The notes beneath the pieces were generated by a model that saw nothing but the letters and a program-made list of their open reading frames with translations, had not been told where the DNA came from and searched no databases. Shown piece by piece: positions 1 through 7,201 of a stretch of 40,095 bases of DNA. How positions within the stretch are numbered: the first letter of the stretch is position 1; every line of letters starts with the position of its first letter. A program made the translations under genes and the position numbers. Source of the stretch: Thermoleophilia bacterium. GTDB lineage: Bacteria; Actinomycetota; Thermoleophilia; Gaiellales; Gaiellaceae. The DNA is taken from assembly GCA_025929895.1 (NCBI GenBank), contig JAICPI010000022.1, forward strand, positions 1-40,095, in the 5' to 3' direction.

Positions 1-195
<195 letters not shown>

Positions 196-258
196 GAACT
201 CGTGTCAGTCGCTATGGAGTTTTGAGGGTGTGCGCGAGAGCGACACGCCTTGACAACT
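196..258 (+). other. 23S-5S internal transcribed spacer
   Basis: This is the short spacer between the 23S 3' end and 5S rRNA. It contains no tRNA. It should carry the RNase processing stem that pairs with sequence 5' of 23S, which cannot be seen here. Confidence 0.7.
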
Positions 259-374
259 TTCGGCGGTCATAGCGGCGGGGGTACACCTCTTCCCATTCCG
301 AACAGAGCAGTTAAGCCCGCCAGCGCCGATGGTACTCGGAGGGCAACCTCCCGGGAGAGTAGGACGCCGCCGAA
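259..374 (+). rRNA. rrf: 5S ribosomal RNA
   Basis: This is a 116-nt 5S gene. The 5' TTCGGCGGTC pairs with the 3' GACGCCGCCGAA to close helix I. The conserved loop sequences CCATTCCGAACAG and GTTAAGCCCG are at about 292-318, and GGGAGAGTAGG is near the 3' end. It is directly downstream of 23S, so it is the last rRNA gene of the operon. Confidence 0.96.
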
Positions 375-379
375 TCTTT

Positions 380-406
380 CGAACGCCCGCCTCGCGCGGG
401 CGTTCG
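380..406 (+). terminator. Hairpin after 5S rRNA, probable rRNA operon terminator
   Basis: An 11-bp perfect stem (CGAACGCCCGC at 380-390 with GCGGGCGTTCG at 396-406) closes a 5-nt loop five bases after 5S. There is no T-run after it, like the other hairpins in this window that sit at gene ends. Confidence 0.7.
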
Positions 407-411
407 CGCTC

Positions 412-417
412 TAGGGT
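412..417 (+). promoter_or_regulatory. -10 element TAGGGT of the GNAT gene (leaderless)
   Basis: TAGGGT ends 6 nt before the GTG start at 424. That places transcription start at or next to the start codon. No Shine-Dalgarno sequence is present. No convincing -35 box is visible because the expected position falls in the rRNA terminator hairpin. Confidence 0.5.
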
Positions 418-423
418 TCGTGC

Positions 424-927
424 GTGGAGCTCCGCGACGGCGACCTCGTGCTGCGGCCGTTCACGCTCGACGACGTGCCGGCGATCGCGCGCGCGTGCCA
501 GGACCCGGAGATCCAGCGCTGGATCCCGGTGATCCCGCGGCCGTACACGGAGGAGGACGCCAGGACGTTCGTGTTGGCCGACGACCTCGGACACCAGTTC
601 GCGATCACCGAGTCGGTGACGCTCGCGGGTTCGATCGGAATGCGGGTGAACCAGTTCCGCGTCGGGCACATCGGCTACTGGTGCGCCCCGGAGGCGCGTG
701 CGCGCGGGATCACGACCCGGGCTCTACGGCTCGTGAGCCGATGGGGGCTCGAGGAGCTCGGTCTCGGCCGGGTCGAGCTGATCACGGATCCCGACAACAC
801 CGCGTCGCAGCGCGTCGCGGAGAAGGTCGGGTTCCGGCGCGAAGGCATTCTGCGCTCGCACCTGCTCCACCCGGACGGACGCAGGCGCGACTCCGTCATG
901 TTCTCGCTCCTGCCGGGCGAGCTCTAG
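424..927 (+). CDS. GNAT family N-acetyltransferase (RimJ/RimL type)
   Basis: A 167-residue cytoplasmic acetyltransferase of the RimJ/RimL branch, which uses acetyl-CoA to acetylate protein N-termini or small amines; the substrate is not predictable. It begins with the typical strand LRDGDLVLRPFTLDD. Motif A lies around residues 83-103 (GYW..PEARARGI) and forms the acetyl-CoA pyrophosphate loop. Motif B lies around 125-141 (N..S..VAEKVGF..EG). The GTG start is chosen because the domain begins immediately after it and a -10 sits 6 nt upstream. It converges with the HtpX gene and the two stop codons share CTAG (4-bp overlap). Confidence 0.9.
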   Translation: MELRDGDLVLRPFTLDDVPAIARACQDPEIQRWIPVIPRPYTEEDARTFVLADDLGHQFAITESVTLAGSIGMRVNQFRVGHIGYWCAPEARARGITTRALRLVSRWGLEELGLGRVELITDPDNTASQRVAEKVGFRREGILRSHLLHPDGRRRDSVMFSLLPGEL

Positions 928-1760
928 GCGGCGCGCAGCTTCTCGCGCCACTCGGGGTCGAGGTCCCGAAGCCGCCGCACGCGCTCCTCCGTCGGCGGAT
1001 GCGTGGCGAACATCGCCGCGAGCCCCTTCGGGTCGAACGGGTTGACGGTGTAGAGGGGCTCGGTGGCCGGGCTCGCGCCGAACTCGACGAGCTCGCCCGC
1101 GAGCTCGAGCCGCAGCAGCGCGTCCGCGAGCCCGTGCGGCGACTCGCAGAGCGCGGCCGCGTAGCGGTCCGCCGCGAACTCGCGCTTCGGTGAGAGCATC
1201 AGGTGGACGAGCGCGGCGGCGAGCGGGCCGAGGACGAACAGGAGCGCCCGTTGCAGGAAGCCGCCGATCCGGGTCGCTTCGACGAGCGCGCCCGCGATCA
1301 CGACGACGGTCTCCTGCGTGAGCACGTCGCGCGCGCGTACGTGCCCGAGCTCGTGTGCGAGCACGCCCTCGAGCTCCTCCGGCGGCGCGGCGGCGAGCAG
1401 TCCGACCGACACCGCGATCGCGGAGCCCGCCGGGCCGCGGCCGGCGGCGAGCGCGCGCGGGTGCCCGTCCGGGATCAGGTAGAGCTTCGGCTTCGCGACG
1501 TTCGCCCTGGCGGCCAGGCGCTCGAGCGTCGAGTGGACGATCGGCCCCTCCGCGAGCACGAGCTCCCGCGCGCCGACCATCCCCATCACGACGCGGTCGA
1601 AGTACCAGTACAGGCCGGCCGCGGCGAGCAACGTGCAGAAGACGACGGTCGAGAGCAGGCGGTACCCGCCCGCGGCCCAGCCGAGCAGCCCGAGCCCCGC
1701 ACACACCACCGCGACCAGCGCCCAGACCTTGAACAGGTTCCGAGCGGCGGCGAGTCGCAC
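924..1760 (-). CDS. htpX: Zinc metalloprotease HtpX-like (M48B)
   Basis: A 278-residue membrane-bound zinc endopeptidase of the M48 family, expected to degrade misfolded membrane proteins from the cytoplasmic face. Two N-terminal hydrophobic segments (about residues 11-30 and 34-53) precede the catalytic HELGH at 136-140. The third zinc ligand is the Glu in KREFAADR (E194). Another hydrophobic stretch lies at about 172-190. The length is normal for HtpX. GTG start at 1760. It is the last gene of a minus-strand operon after the small protein that ends at 1764, with a 3-nt gap. A second, divergent M48 protein is encoded at 28902-30092. Confidence 0.9.
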   Translation of the reverse strand: MRLAAARNLFKVWALVAVVCAGLGLLGWAAGGYRLLSTVVFCTLLAAAGLYWYFDRVVMGMVGARELVLAEGPIVHSTLERLAARANVAKPKLYLIPDGHPRALAAGRGPAGSAIAVSVGLLAAAPPEELEGVLAHELGHVRARDVLTQETVVVIAGALVEATRIGGFLQRALLFVLGPLAAALVHLMLSPKREFAADRYAAALCESPHGLADALLRLELAGELVEFGASPATEPLYTVNPFDPKGLAAMFATHPPTEERVRRLRDLDPEWREKLRAA

Positions 1761-1763
1761 CCG

Positions 1764-2006
1764 CTACCCCTCGTCGCGCTCTTCGTCGATCCCGCGCGGC
1801 GGCCAGTCGGGCTCCGGCGCGTCGCAGCGGCTCGAGCAGTGGAGGGAGGCGATGTTCTGGAGCGGCACGAGGATGTGGTTGTTGAGCTCGATGTGCGCGA
1901 CGTCCTCGATGTAGCAGTAGGCGGTCAGCACGCCCTCCTGGTACTCGCCTCCGAACAGGGCGACCTCGACCTGCTCGCCCTTGTACTTGTTCGTGTAGTC
2001 CTCCAC
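1764..2006 (-). CDS. Small conserved protein with Sm/Hfq-like strand pattern
   Basis: An 80-residue cytoplasmic protein that I do not recognise by family name. Residues 10-41 read GEQVEVALFGG..QEGVLTAY followed by a hydrophobic strand ending IEL. Residues 43-56 read NHILVPLQNIASL. This alternation resembles the Sm1 and Sm2 strands of Sm/Hfq proteins (V.V.L..G....G.L then ..V....I). The tail from 57 is Cys/Pro/acid-rich and probably disordered. Unlike Hfq there is no clear N-terminal helix. A -10 (TAGACT, 2015-2020) sits 8 nt before the GTG start, inside the end of the upstream gene. The gene could also be cotranscribed with that phosphatase (6-nt gap). The Sm assignment is inference. Confidence 0.8.
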   Translation of the reverse strand: MEDYTNKYKGEQVEVALFGGEYQEGVLTAYCYIEDVAHIELNNHILVPLQNIASLHCSSRCDAPEPDWPPRGIDEERDEG

Positions 2007-2012
2007 CGGCGG

Positions 2013-2591
2013 TCAGTCTATCGGCGCCAGTTTCCCGTTCTTCGCGGCGTATCGGGCCAGCGAGCAGTTGGCCACGGCCGGAATCGACCGGTGATCGCGG
2101 ACGTAGTCGAGCCCTCGGGCGAGCGCGTGGACGACCCGGATCGAGCCGCCGTGCGCGACGACGAGGACGGTCTCGTCGGCGTGCAACCGGAGCACATCGT
2201 CGACGAACGCGTGGATCCGCGACGCGAACGCGTCGAACGGCTCGGCATCGGCGGCGCCGAACCCGTCGCCCGCCTGCCAACGGCGGTGGTCGTCGACGAA
2301 GCGCCGCTCGATCTCCGTCGTCGTCAGGCCTTCCCAGGAGCCGAACCCTCGCTCGCGCAGCCGGGGGTCGAGCTGGACCGGGAGCCCGAGGCGCTCTGCG
2401 ACGATCTCGGCGGTCTCCCGCGCGCGGGCGAGGTCGCTCGAGTAGATCGCGTCGACGCCGTCGAGCAGGTCGGCGAGCGCGCGCGCCTGCCTGCGGCCGA
2501 CCTCGTTCAACGGCGTGTCGGAGTGACCCTGCCAGCGGCCGGCAGAGTTCCAGTCCGTCTCGCCGTGGCGGGTGAGGAGGAGCTGCGTCAC
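2013..2591 (-). CDS. Histidine phosphatase family protein (phosphoglycerate mutase-like)
   Basis: A 192-residue branch-1 histidine phosphatase. The phosphohistidine motif RHGE is at residues 8-11, the second active-site His is in VVAHGGS (H147), and the acidic donor region LRERGFGSWEG is at 78-88. Members act on 3-phosphoglycerate, fructose bisphosphate, nucleotides or cobalamin/mycothiol intermediates, so the substrate is open. Because gpmI at 24084 already supplies phosphoglycerate mutase, this one is more likely a phosphatase. GTG start, first gene of the operon with the 80-residue protein and HtpX. Confidence 0.92.
   Translation of the reverse strand: MTQLLLTRHGETDWNSAGRWQGHSDTPLNEVGRRQARALADLLDGVDAIYSSDLARARETAEIVAERLGLPVQLDPRLRERGFGSWEGLTTTEIERRFVDDHRRWQAGDGFGAADAEPFDAFASRIHAFVDDVLRLHADETVLVVAHGGSIRVVHALARGLDYVRDHRSIPAVANCSLARYAAKNGKLAPID
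2015..2020 (-). promoter_or_regulatory. Internal -10 element TAGACT for the 80-residue protein gene
   Basis: On the minus strand TAGACT ends 8 nt before the GTG at 2006. It lies at the very end of the histidine phosphatase gene, so the last two operon genes could be transcribed separately as a leaderless mRNA. Confidence 0.4.
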
Positions 2592-2597
2592 GGCGGG

Positions 2598-2604
2598 TAA
2601 CGTA
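2598..2604. promoter_or_regulatory. Shared bidirectional -10 element (TAACGTA) between phosphatase and SDR genes
   Basis: On the plus strand TAACGT (2598-2603) ends 9 nt before the ATG at 2613. On the minus strand TACGTT (2599-2604) ends 7 nt before the GTG at 2591. The two hexamers overlap by five bases, so one short symmetric element can serve both genes. Only 21 bp separate the two start codons, so both mRNAs should be leaderless. Confidence 0.5.
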
Positions 2605-2612
2605 GCCGCGCG

Positions 2613-3398
2613 ATGGATCTCGGACTCCGCGACCGGGTGTGCGTCGTCACCGGGTCCACGGGCGGGATCGGGCTCGCCACCGCACGGCTCCTCGCCGCCG
2701 AGGGTGCCCGCGTCGTCGTGACCGGGCGCGACCCGGCGCGGCTCGAGGCCGCGCGTGTCGACTCGGGTGCGGAGCTGGCTCTGGAGGCCGACTTCTCGGA
2801 GCCCGCCGCGCCCGAACGCGTGCTCTCGCAGGCCGCGGACGAGCTCGGCCCCGTCACCGTCCTAATAAATAACGTGGGGCTCGCCTACCAGGCCGACTTC
2901 CTCGAGGTCGCGGACCGCGAGTGGGACGAGTTCTGGCAGCTGAACGTGATGAGCCACGTGCGCGCCATCCGCGCTGCCGTCCCGGCGATGCGCGCGGCCG
3001 GCGGCGGGTCGATCGTGAACGTCTCCTCGACTGCGGGGAAGCGACCCTCGACGGGGATGCCGCACTACTCGGTGACGAAGGCGGCGGTGCTCTCGCTCTC
3101 GCGGCTCGTCGCCGACCTCTACGCGAAAGACGGGATCCGCTGCAACGCCGTCACCCCGGGGCCGACCGCGACGGAGGCCTGGCTCGGCAAGGGGGGCCTC
3201 GCGGATCAGCAGGCCGCGCGCTCGGGCCAGGACCGCCAGACGGTGCTCGAGTCGGTCGGTGCCGGGCGGCCGCTCGGCCGCCTCGCCGAACCGGAGGAGA
3301 TCGCGGCGGTGATCGCGTTCCTCTGCTCCGAGCGCGCTTCGTACGTGACCGGAGCCTCGTGGAGCGCGGACGGCGGAACCGTCCCGATCATCGTCTAG
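2613..3398 (+). CDS. SDR family NAD(P)-dependent oxidoreductase
   Basis: A 261-residue classical short-chain dehydrogenase. The cofactor loop TGSTGGIG is at 13-20, the NNVG motif (usual NNAG) at 86-89, the catalytic Ser in VSST at 138-139, and YSVTK places Tyr152 and Lys156. The C-terminal SYVTGASWSADGG is typical of FabG-like enzymes. The physiological substrate is unknown. R40 after the second strand (TGRD) suggests NADPH preference. The codons around 2861-2876 (CTA ATA AAT AAC) are AT-rich, unlike the rest of the gene. Its stop overlaps the -10 of the next gene. Confidence 0.93.
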   Translation: MDLGLRDRVCVVTGSTGGIGLATARLLAAEGARVVVTGRDPARLEAARVDSGAELALEADFSEPAAPERVLSQAADELGPVTVLINNVGLAYQADFLEVADREWDEFWQLNVMSHVRAIRAAVPAMRAAGGGSIVNVSSTAGKRPSTGMPHYSVTKAAVLSLSRLVADLYAKDGIRCNAVTPGPTATEAWLGKGGLADQQAARSGQDRQTVLESVGAGRPLGRLAEPEEIAAVIAFLCSERASYVTGASWSADGGTVPIIV

Positions 3399-3401
3399 CC
3401 T
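3396..3401 (+). promoter_or_regulatory. -10 element TAGCCT for the dgt-like gene
   Basis: TAGCCT includes the SDR stop codon and ends 6 nt before the ATG at 3408. The spacing matches the other leaderless starts in this window. No Shine-Dalgarno sequence is present. Confidence 0.4.
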
Positions 3402-3407
3402 GGGCTG

Positions 3408-4361
3408 ATGCCGGAGCTGGCGGGTCTGGTCGCGGATGCGTTCGAGCAACGGATCCGCGAGCGCGAGGAGCGAGAGCTCTCGTCCCTCGCCGTCCGTTCG
3501 TACAAGAGCCGCGGGCGTCTCCGCGAAGAGGAGCGCTGCCGGGTGCGGACGCCCTTCCAGCGCGACCGCGACCGGCTCCTGCACTCGAAGCCGTTCCGGC
3601 GCCTGAAGGGCAAGACCCAGGTCTTCATCGACCCCGCCGGCGACCACTACCGCACCCGGATGACGCACACGCTCGAGACCACCGCGATCGCGCGCGGGGT
3701 CGCGCGGGCGCTGCGGCTGAACGAGGACCTGACCGAGGCGATCGGCCTCGGCCACGACACCGGCCACCCGCCGTTCGGTCATGCGGGCGAGAACGCGCTC
3801 GACGAGTGCCTGCGCGAGCGGTTCGGGCGGCGCTTCCGGCACAACGAGCAGTCGGTTCGGATCGCCGAGGCGCTGAACCTGACGTGGGAGGTGCGCGACG
3901 GGATCCTCAAGCACACCGGGGACGACGAGCCCGAGACGCTCGAGGGCCGGATCGTGCGGATCGTCGACCGCGTCGCCTACATCAACCACGACATCGACGA
4001 CGCGATCCGCTTCGGGATCCTGAAGGCGGAGGACCTTCCCCGCGAGGAGCTCGCGGTGCTCGGCCCGTCGGGGTCGAAGCGGATCGACCGGCTCGTGCAC
4101 GACCTCGTCGAGAGCTCGGAGCGGTCGGGGGACATCGTGCAGGGCGACGAGGTGGGGGGCGCGATGCTGTCGCTCCGGACGTTCATGTTCGAGCGCGTCT
4201 ACCTCGGGCCGCACACGAGCGCCGAGCACGAGCGCGCGCGGCGCGTCGTCCGCCGGATCTTCGAGCACCTCGTGGCGCGCGGCGACGAGCCGGACGCGGT
4301 GGTCGACTACCTTGCCGGCATGACCGACCGGTTCGCGCTCGAGTTCGCCGAGAAGATCTAG
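3408..4361 (+). CDS. dgt: Deoxyguanosinetriphosphate triphosphohydrolase-like protein
   Basis: A 317-residue HD-domain dNTPase that hydrolyses dGTP or other dNTPs to the nucleoside and tripolyphosphate, controlling dNTP pools. The N-terminal KPFRRLKGKTQVF and THTLET segments match the family. The metal-binding HD is at residues 116-117 in GLGHDTGHPPFGHAGE, with H87 and H125 nearby. RHNEQS at 144-149 is the family signature. It is shorter than E. coli Dgt (505 residues), as expected for the type 2 subfamily. Its TAG overlaps the GTG of dnaG by one base, indicating coupled translation. Confidence 0.93.
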   Translation: MPELAGLVADAFEQRIREREERELSSLAVRSYKSRGRLREEERCRVRTPFQRDRDRLLHSKPFRRLKGKTQVFIDPAGDHYRTRMTHTLETTAIARGVARALRLNEDLTEAIGLGHDTGHPPFGHAGENALDECLRERFGRRFRHNEQSVRIAEALNLTWEVRDGILKHTGDDEPETLEGRIVRIVDRVAYINHDIDDAIRFGILKAEDLPREELAVLGPSGSKRIDRLVHDLVESSERSGDIVQGDEVGGAMLSLRTFMFERVYLGPHTSAEHERARRVVRRIFEHLVARGDEPDAVVDYLAGMTDRFALEFAEKI

Positions 4362-6001
4362 TGGCTCGCATCAAGGACGAGTCCGTTGAGGCGGTCAAGG
4401 CGGCCGCGAACATCGTCGACCTCGTCGAGGCGCGCACGCGCCTGCGCAAGGTCGGCGGCCGCTACACCGGCCTCTGCCCGTTCCACGAGGAGAAGACGCC
4501 GTCGTTCTCGGTCTCGCCGGACCGCGGCACGTACCACTGCTTCGGCTGCGGGGTGGGCGGCGACTCGATCTCGTTCGTGCGCGAGCTCGAGGGACTCGAC
4601 TTCGTCGGCGCGATCGAGTGGCTCGCGGACCGCTTCCACGTCGAGCTCGAGTACGACGAGGCGTCGCCCCAGGCGGACGCGCAGCGGCGCAAGCGCGACC
4701 GCCTCCACGCGCTCCTCGAGCAGGCGGCCGTGTTCTACGAGCGCACGCTCTGGGAGTCGGAGCACGGGGAGCAGGCGCGCGCGTACCTCGAGTCGCGTGC
4801 GCTCGGCGCCGACGTCGCGCGCGAGTTCCGGCTCGGGCTTTCCCCCGCCGGCGCGACGCTCGCGCGCAAGGCTGCGGAGAAGGGGTACACGCGCGAGGAG
4901 CTCGCCGCGACCGGTCTCGTCACGCGGCGCGGGACGGACTACTTCCAGCGCCGGCTGATGTTCCCCCTCACCGACGCGCGCGGCCGCGTGATCGGGTTCC
5001 AGGCGCGCAAGCTCTACGAGGACGATCCGCTGCGCGGGAAGTACGTCAACTCGCCGGAGAGCGAGCTCTTCAGGAAGTCGAACGTGCTCTACGGCTTCCA
5101 CCTGGCGAGGTCGGCGATCTCGAAGCAGGATCGCGCGGTCGTCGTCGAGGGGAACACCGACGTGATCGCGCTGCGGCAGGCGGGGCTCGAGCCCGTCGTC
5201 GCGTCGATGGGGACGGCGCTGACCGAGCGCCAGCTCAAGGAGCTCCGCAAGCTGACGACGCGGGTCTACCTTTGCTTCGACGCGGATGCCGCCGGCGAGG
5301 ACGCGACGCTGCGCGGGATGGAGCTGGCGCTGCGCGAGGGTCTCGACATCCGCGTCGTCGCGCTCCCGCAGGGCAAGGACCCCGCCGACGATCCCGCCGG
5401 GTTCGAGGATCGCCTCGCGAGCGCGGAGCCGTACGCCGTCCATCGCGTCCGGCTCGAGCTCGACCGCGCCCGCGATCGCCAGCATGCGTACCTCCGCGTC
5501 CAGGACGTCCTGAACGGGATCGCGGAGTCGCCCGAGCGCCACGACGCCTGGCGGCTCGCGAACGATCGCCTCGGCCTCACGGTGGAGCTGCGCGCCGTCG
5601 CCGGCGGCACGGCGAGCGCCGGCGGCGCCGTCTCGCCCCGGCTGGTCGACGCGGGGGACAAGCTCGAGCGGAGCGCGCTTGCCGGCGTGCGCGCACACCC
5701 GGAGCTCGTGCGCGTCCTGGCCGAGCTCGGCCCGGAGCACTTCGACTCCGAGGCGCACCGCCGCACGCGCGACCAGCTCGTCGGCACGGGGGAGCAGGAC
5801 CCCGACGCCGTCGGCCAGCTCGCGGAGCTCGACGCGCTCGCCGCGGCGCAGGGGATCGACGAGGAGACCGCGAAGCAGCTCCTGCTCCGGCTCCGCGAGC
5901 GCCGCCTCCGGCGCGAGTTCGAGCACGCCGACGAGGCGAGCCTCGCCGAGCTCCAGCACCGGCTCGCCGAGATCCGGACGGCGATCCGCGAGTTCGCCTA
6001 G
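4361..6001 (+). CDS. dnaG: DNA primase DnaG
   Basis: Makes the RNA primers for lagging-strand synthesis with DnaB helicase. The protein is 546 residues from the GTG at 4361. The CHC2 zinc finger is C39, H42, C60, C63. The RNA polymerase core follows at about 110-240. The Toprim domain has its catalytic Glu at 263 (VVVEGNTDV; most primases have EGYMD) and the DxD metal pair at D307/D309. The C-terminal helicase-binding part after about 420 is short compared with typical 600-residue primases. Start chosen because V-A-R-I-K-D at the GTG aligns with the usual primase N-terminus and overlaps the dgt stop. Confidence 0.96.
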   Translation: MARIKDESVEAVKAAANIVDLVEARTRLRKVGGRYTGLCPFHEEKTPSFSVSPDRGTYHCFGCGVGGDSISFVRELEGLDFVGAIEWLADRFHVELEYDEASPQADAQRRKRDRLHALLEQAAVFYERTLWESEHGEQARAYLESRALGADVAREFRLGLSPAGATLARKAAEKGYTREELAATGLVTRRGTDYFQRRLMFPLTDARGRVIGFQARKLYEDDPLRGKYVNSPESELFRKSNVLYGFHLARSAISKQDRAVVVEGNTDVIALRQAGLEPVVASMGTALTERQLKELRKLTTRVYLCFDADAAGEDATLRGMELALREGLDIRVVALPQGKDPADDPAGFEDRLASAEPYAVHRVRLELDRARDRQHAYLRVQDVLNGIAESPERHDAWRLANDRLGLTVELRAVAGGTASAGGAVSPRLVDAGDKLERSALAGVRAHPELVRVLAELGPEHFDSEAHRRTRDQLVGTGEQDPDAVGQLAELDALAAAQGIDEETAKQLLLRLRERRLRREFEHADEASLAELQHRLAEIRTAIREFA

Positions 6002-6062
6002 GCGGTCTCGCCCGCCGCGGCGTTGCCGAGAACGGCGCACGGGTGGCGAAAGAGAGAGTGGC

Positions 6063-6068
6063 TACAAT
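6063..6068 (+). promoter_or_regulatory. -10 element TACAAT of tRNA-Asn
   Basis: TACAAT lies 13 nt before the mature 5' end of tRNA-Asn. No good -35 hexamer is visible 16-18 nt upstream. Confidence 0.5.
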
Positions 6069-6081
6069 GCGCGCGCTTCGA

Positions 6082-6156
<75 letters not shown>

Positions 6157-7038
6157 TTGCGACGGCCGGCGGTGGTGCTCCTGGCGGCCGCGCTCCTCGC
6201 GGGTTGCGGCGGCGAGGACGAGCCCGAGCGCGAGCTCGAGCCGGGGGCGGTCCGGATCGGCGTCGTCGACGCCGAACGCCTCGTCGCCGAGGGCGCCCGG
6301 GTCGAGGCGAACCGCATCAACAACGCCGGCGGGATCGCGGGTGAGCTGGCGATCGACCTCGAGCGCGGCTCGGCGACGGAGCTGCTCGACGCCGGCGTCC
6401 GGTTCGTCGTCCTGCCGTGCCGGCGGGGCCTCGCGGCGGCCGCGAGGGCCGTGGAGGCTCGCGGTGCGCTCGCCGTCGCGCCGTGCGACGACGGGCGGCT
6501 CGAGCCCGTCCCGCCGCGGGTCTTCGTCTCCGGCCTCGCGCCGGCAGCCCAGGCCGAGGCGCTCGAGGACCGAGTCGACGAATCCGCTCGGCTCCTGCCC
6601 CCGACGACCCGGCGCGGCAGGCGCGTCGCCGCGCTGCTCCGGCTGGAGTCGGAGGGGCCGATTCAGGTGTCGCCGGACGCACCCGAGCGTCCGCAGGAGC
6701 CTCCTGAGGCGCCGGAGGGGACGCTCTTCGCGACCTTCGGGTTCCCGCAGCCCGGCGGCCGGACCGACGACTTCTTCGAGCGCTTTCGGGCGGTGTTCGG
6801 CCGCCGTCCGGAGTCGATCCTCGCCGCGCTCTCGTCGGACGCGCTCACCTTGCTCGCGAAGGGGATCGAAGAGGCCGCGTCGGTCGAGCCCGAGCTCGTC
6901 GCCGCCGAGCTCCGCGAGGGGCTCGACGCCCGGGGCGTGCTCGGCGACCTCGAGCTCCCCGGCGGGACGAACCGCGCCGAGGTGGAGGCCGTGATCGTCC
7001 GCCTCAACGACGGCCGCCTGCGGGTCGACCCGGGCTAG
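6157..7038 (+). CDS. Lipoprotein related to amino-acid ABC substrate-binding proteins
   Basis: A 293-residue predicted lipoprotein. MRRPAVVLLAAALLAGC gives a positively charged n-region, a short hydrophobic core and a lipobox LAGC with Cys17. Residues about 28-60 (VRIGVVDAERL..GARVEANRINNAGGI) match the start of Leu/Ile/Val-type periplasmic binding proteins (Peripla_BP_6). The C-terminal part (FFERFRAVFGRRPES.LAALSSDAL) matches the end of that fold. The total is about 100 residues shorter than LivJ-type proteins, so one lobe is reduced. TTG start, chosen because it precedes the signal sequence; it is 2 nt after tRNA-Asn, with no room for a ribosome site outside the tRNA. No permease genes are adjacent. 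Confidence 0.8.
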   Translation: MRRPAVVLLAAALLAGCGGEDEPERELEPGAVRIGVVDAERLVAEGARVEANRINNAGGIAGELAIDLERGSATELLDAGVRFVVLPCRRGLAAAARAVEARGALAVAPCDDGRLEPVPPRVFVSGLAPAAQAEALEDRVDESARLLPPTTRRGRRVAALLRLESEGPIQVSPDAPERPQEPPEAPEGTLFATFGFPQPGGRTDDFFERFRAVFGRRPESILAALSSDALTLLAKGIEEAASVEPELVAAELREGLDARGVLGDLELPGGTNRAEVEAVIVRLNDGRLRVDPG

Positions 7039-7201
7039 GAGGGCTTGGCGAAACAGGAGCTGTGCCGTCGCGCCGCGCTGGACGCCGCGATGCCGCGTCC
7101 TCAGTCGCCCCCGTACCTCCAGGTACGAGGGCTCCCTGCGTCCTTGCCTCGCGACCCCCATCGCACCCCGACGACGAGGCCCGTTCCGCCAAACCCTCCT
7201 A
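7036..7201. repeat. Large imperfect inverted repeat between convergent genes
   Basis: The arms TAGGAGGGCTTGGCG (from 7036) and CGCCAAACCCTCCTA (to about 7202) are inverted copies with one mismatch. The partial complementarity continues inward. The centre holds a hairpin (CGTACCT-CC-AGGTACG with flanking GCCC/GGGC, about 7107-7132). The element fills the whole gap between the lipoprotein and XdhC genes, and its arms overlap both stop codons. It may act as a bidirectional terminator or be a dispersed palindromic repeat. Confidence 0.6.

Noticed and set aside
7036-7201. Palindrome as an integration (att) site or IS end
   Set aside because: No transposase, integrase or target-site duplication is seen near it, so it is reported only as a repeat.
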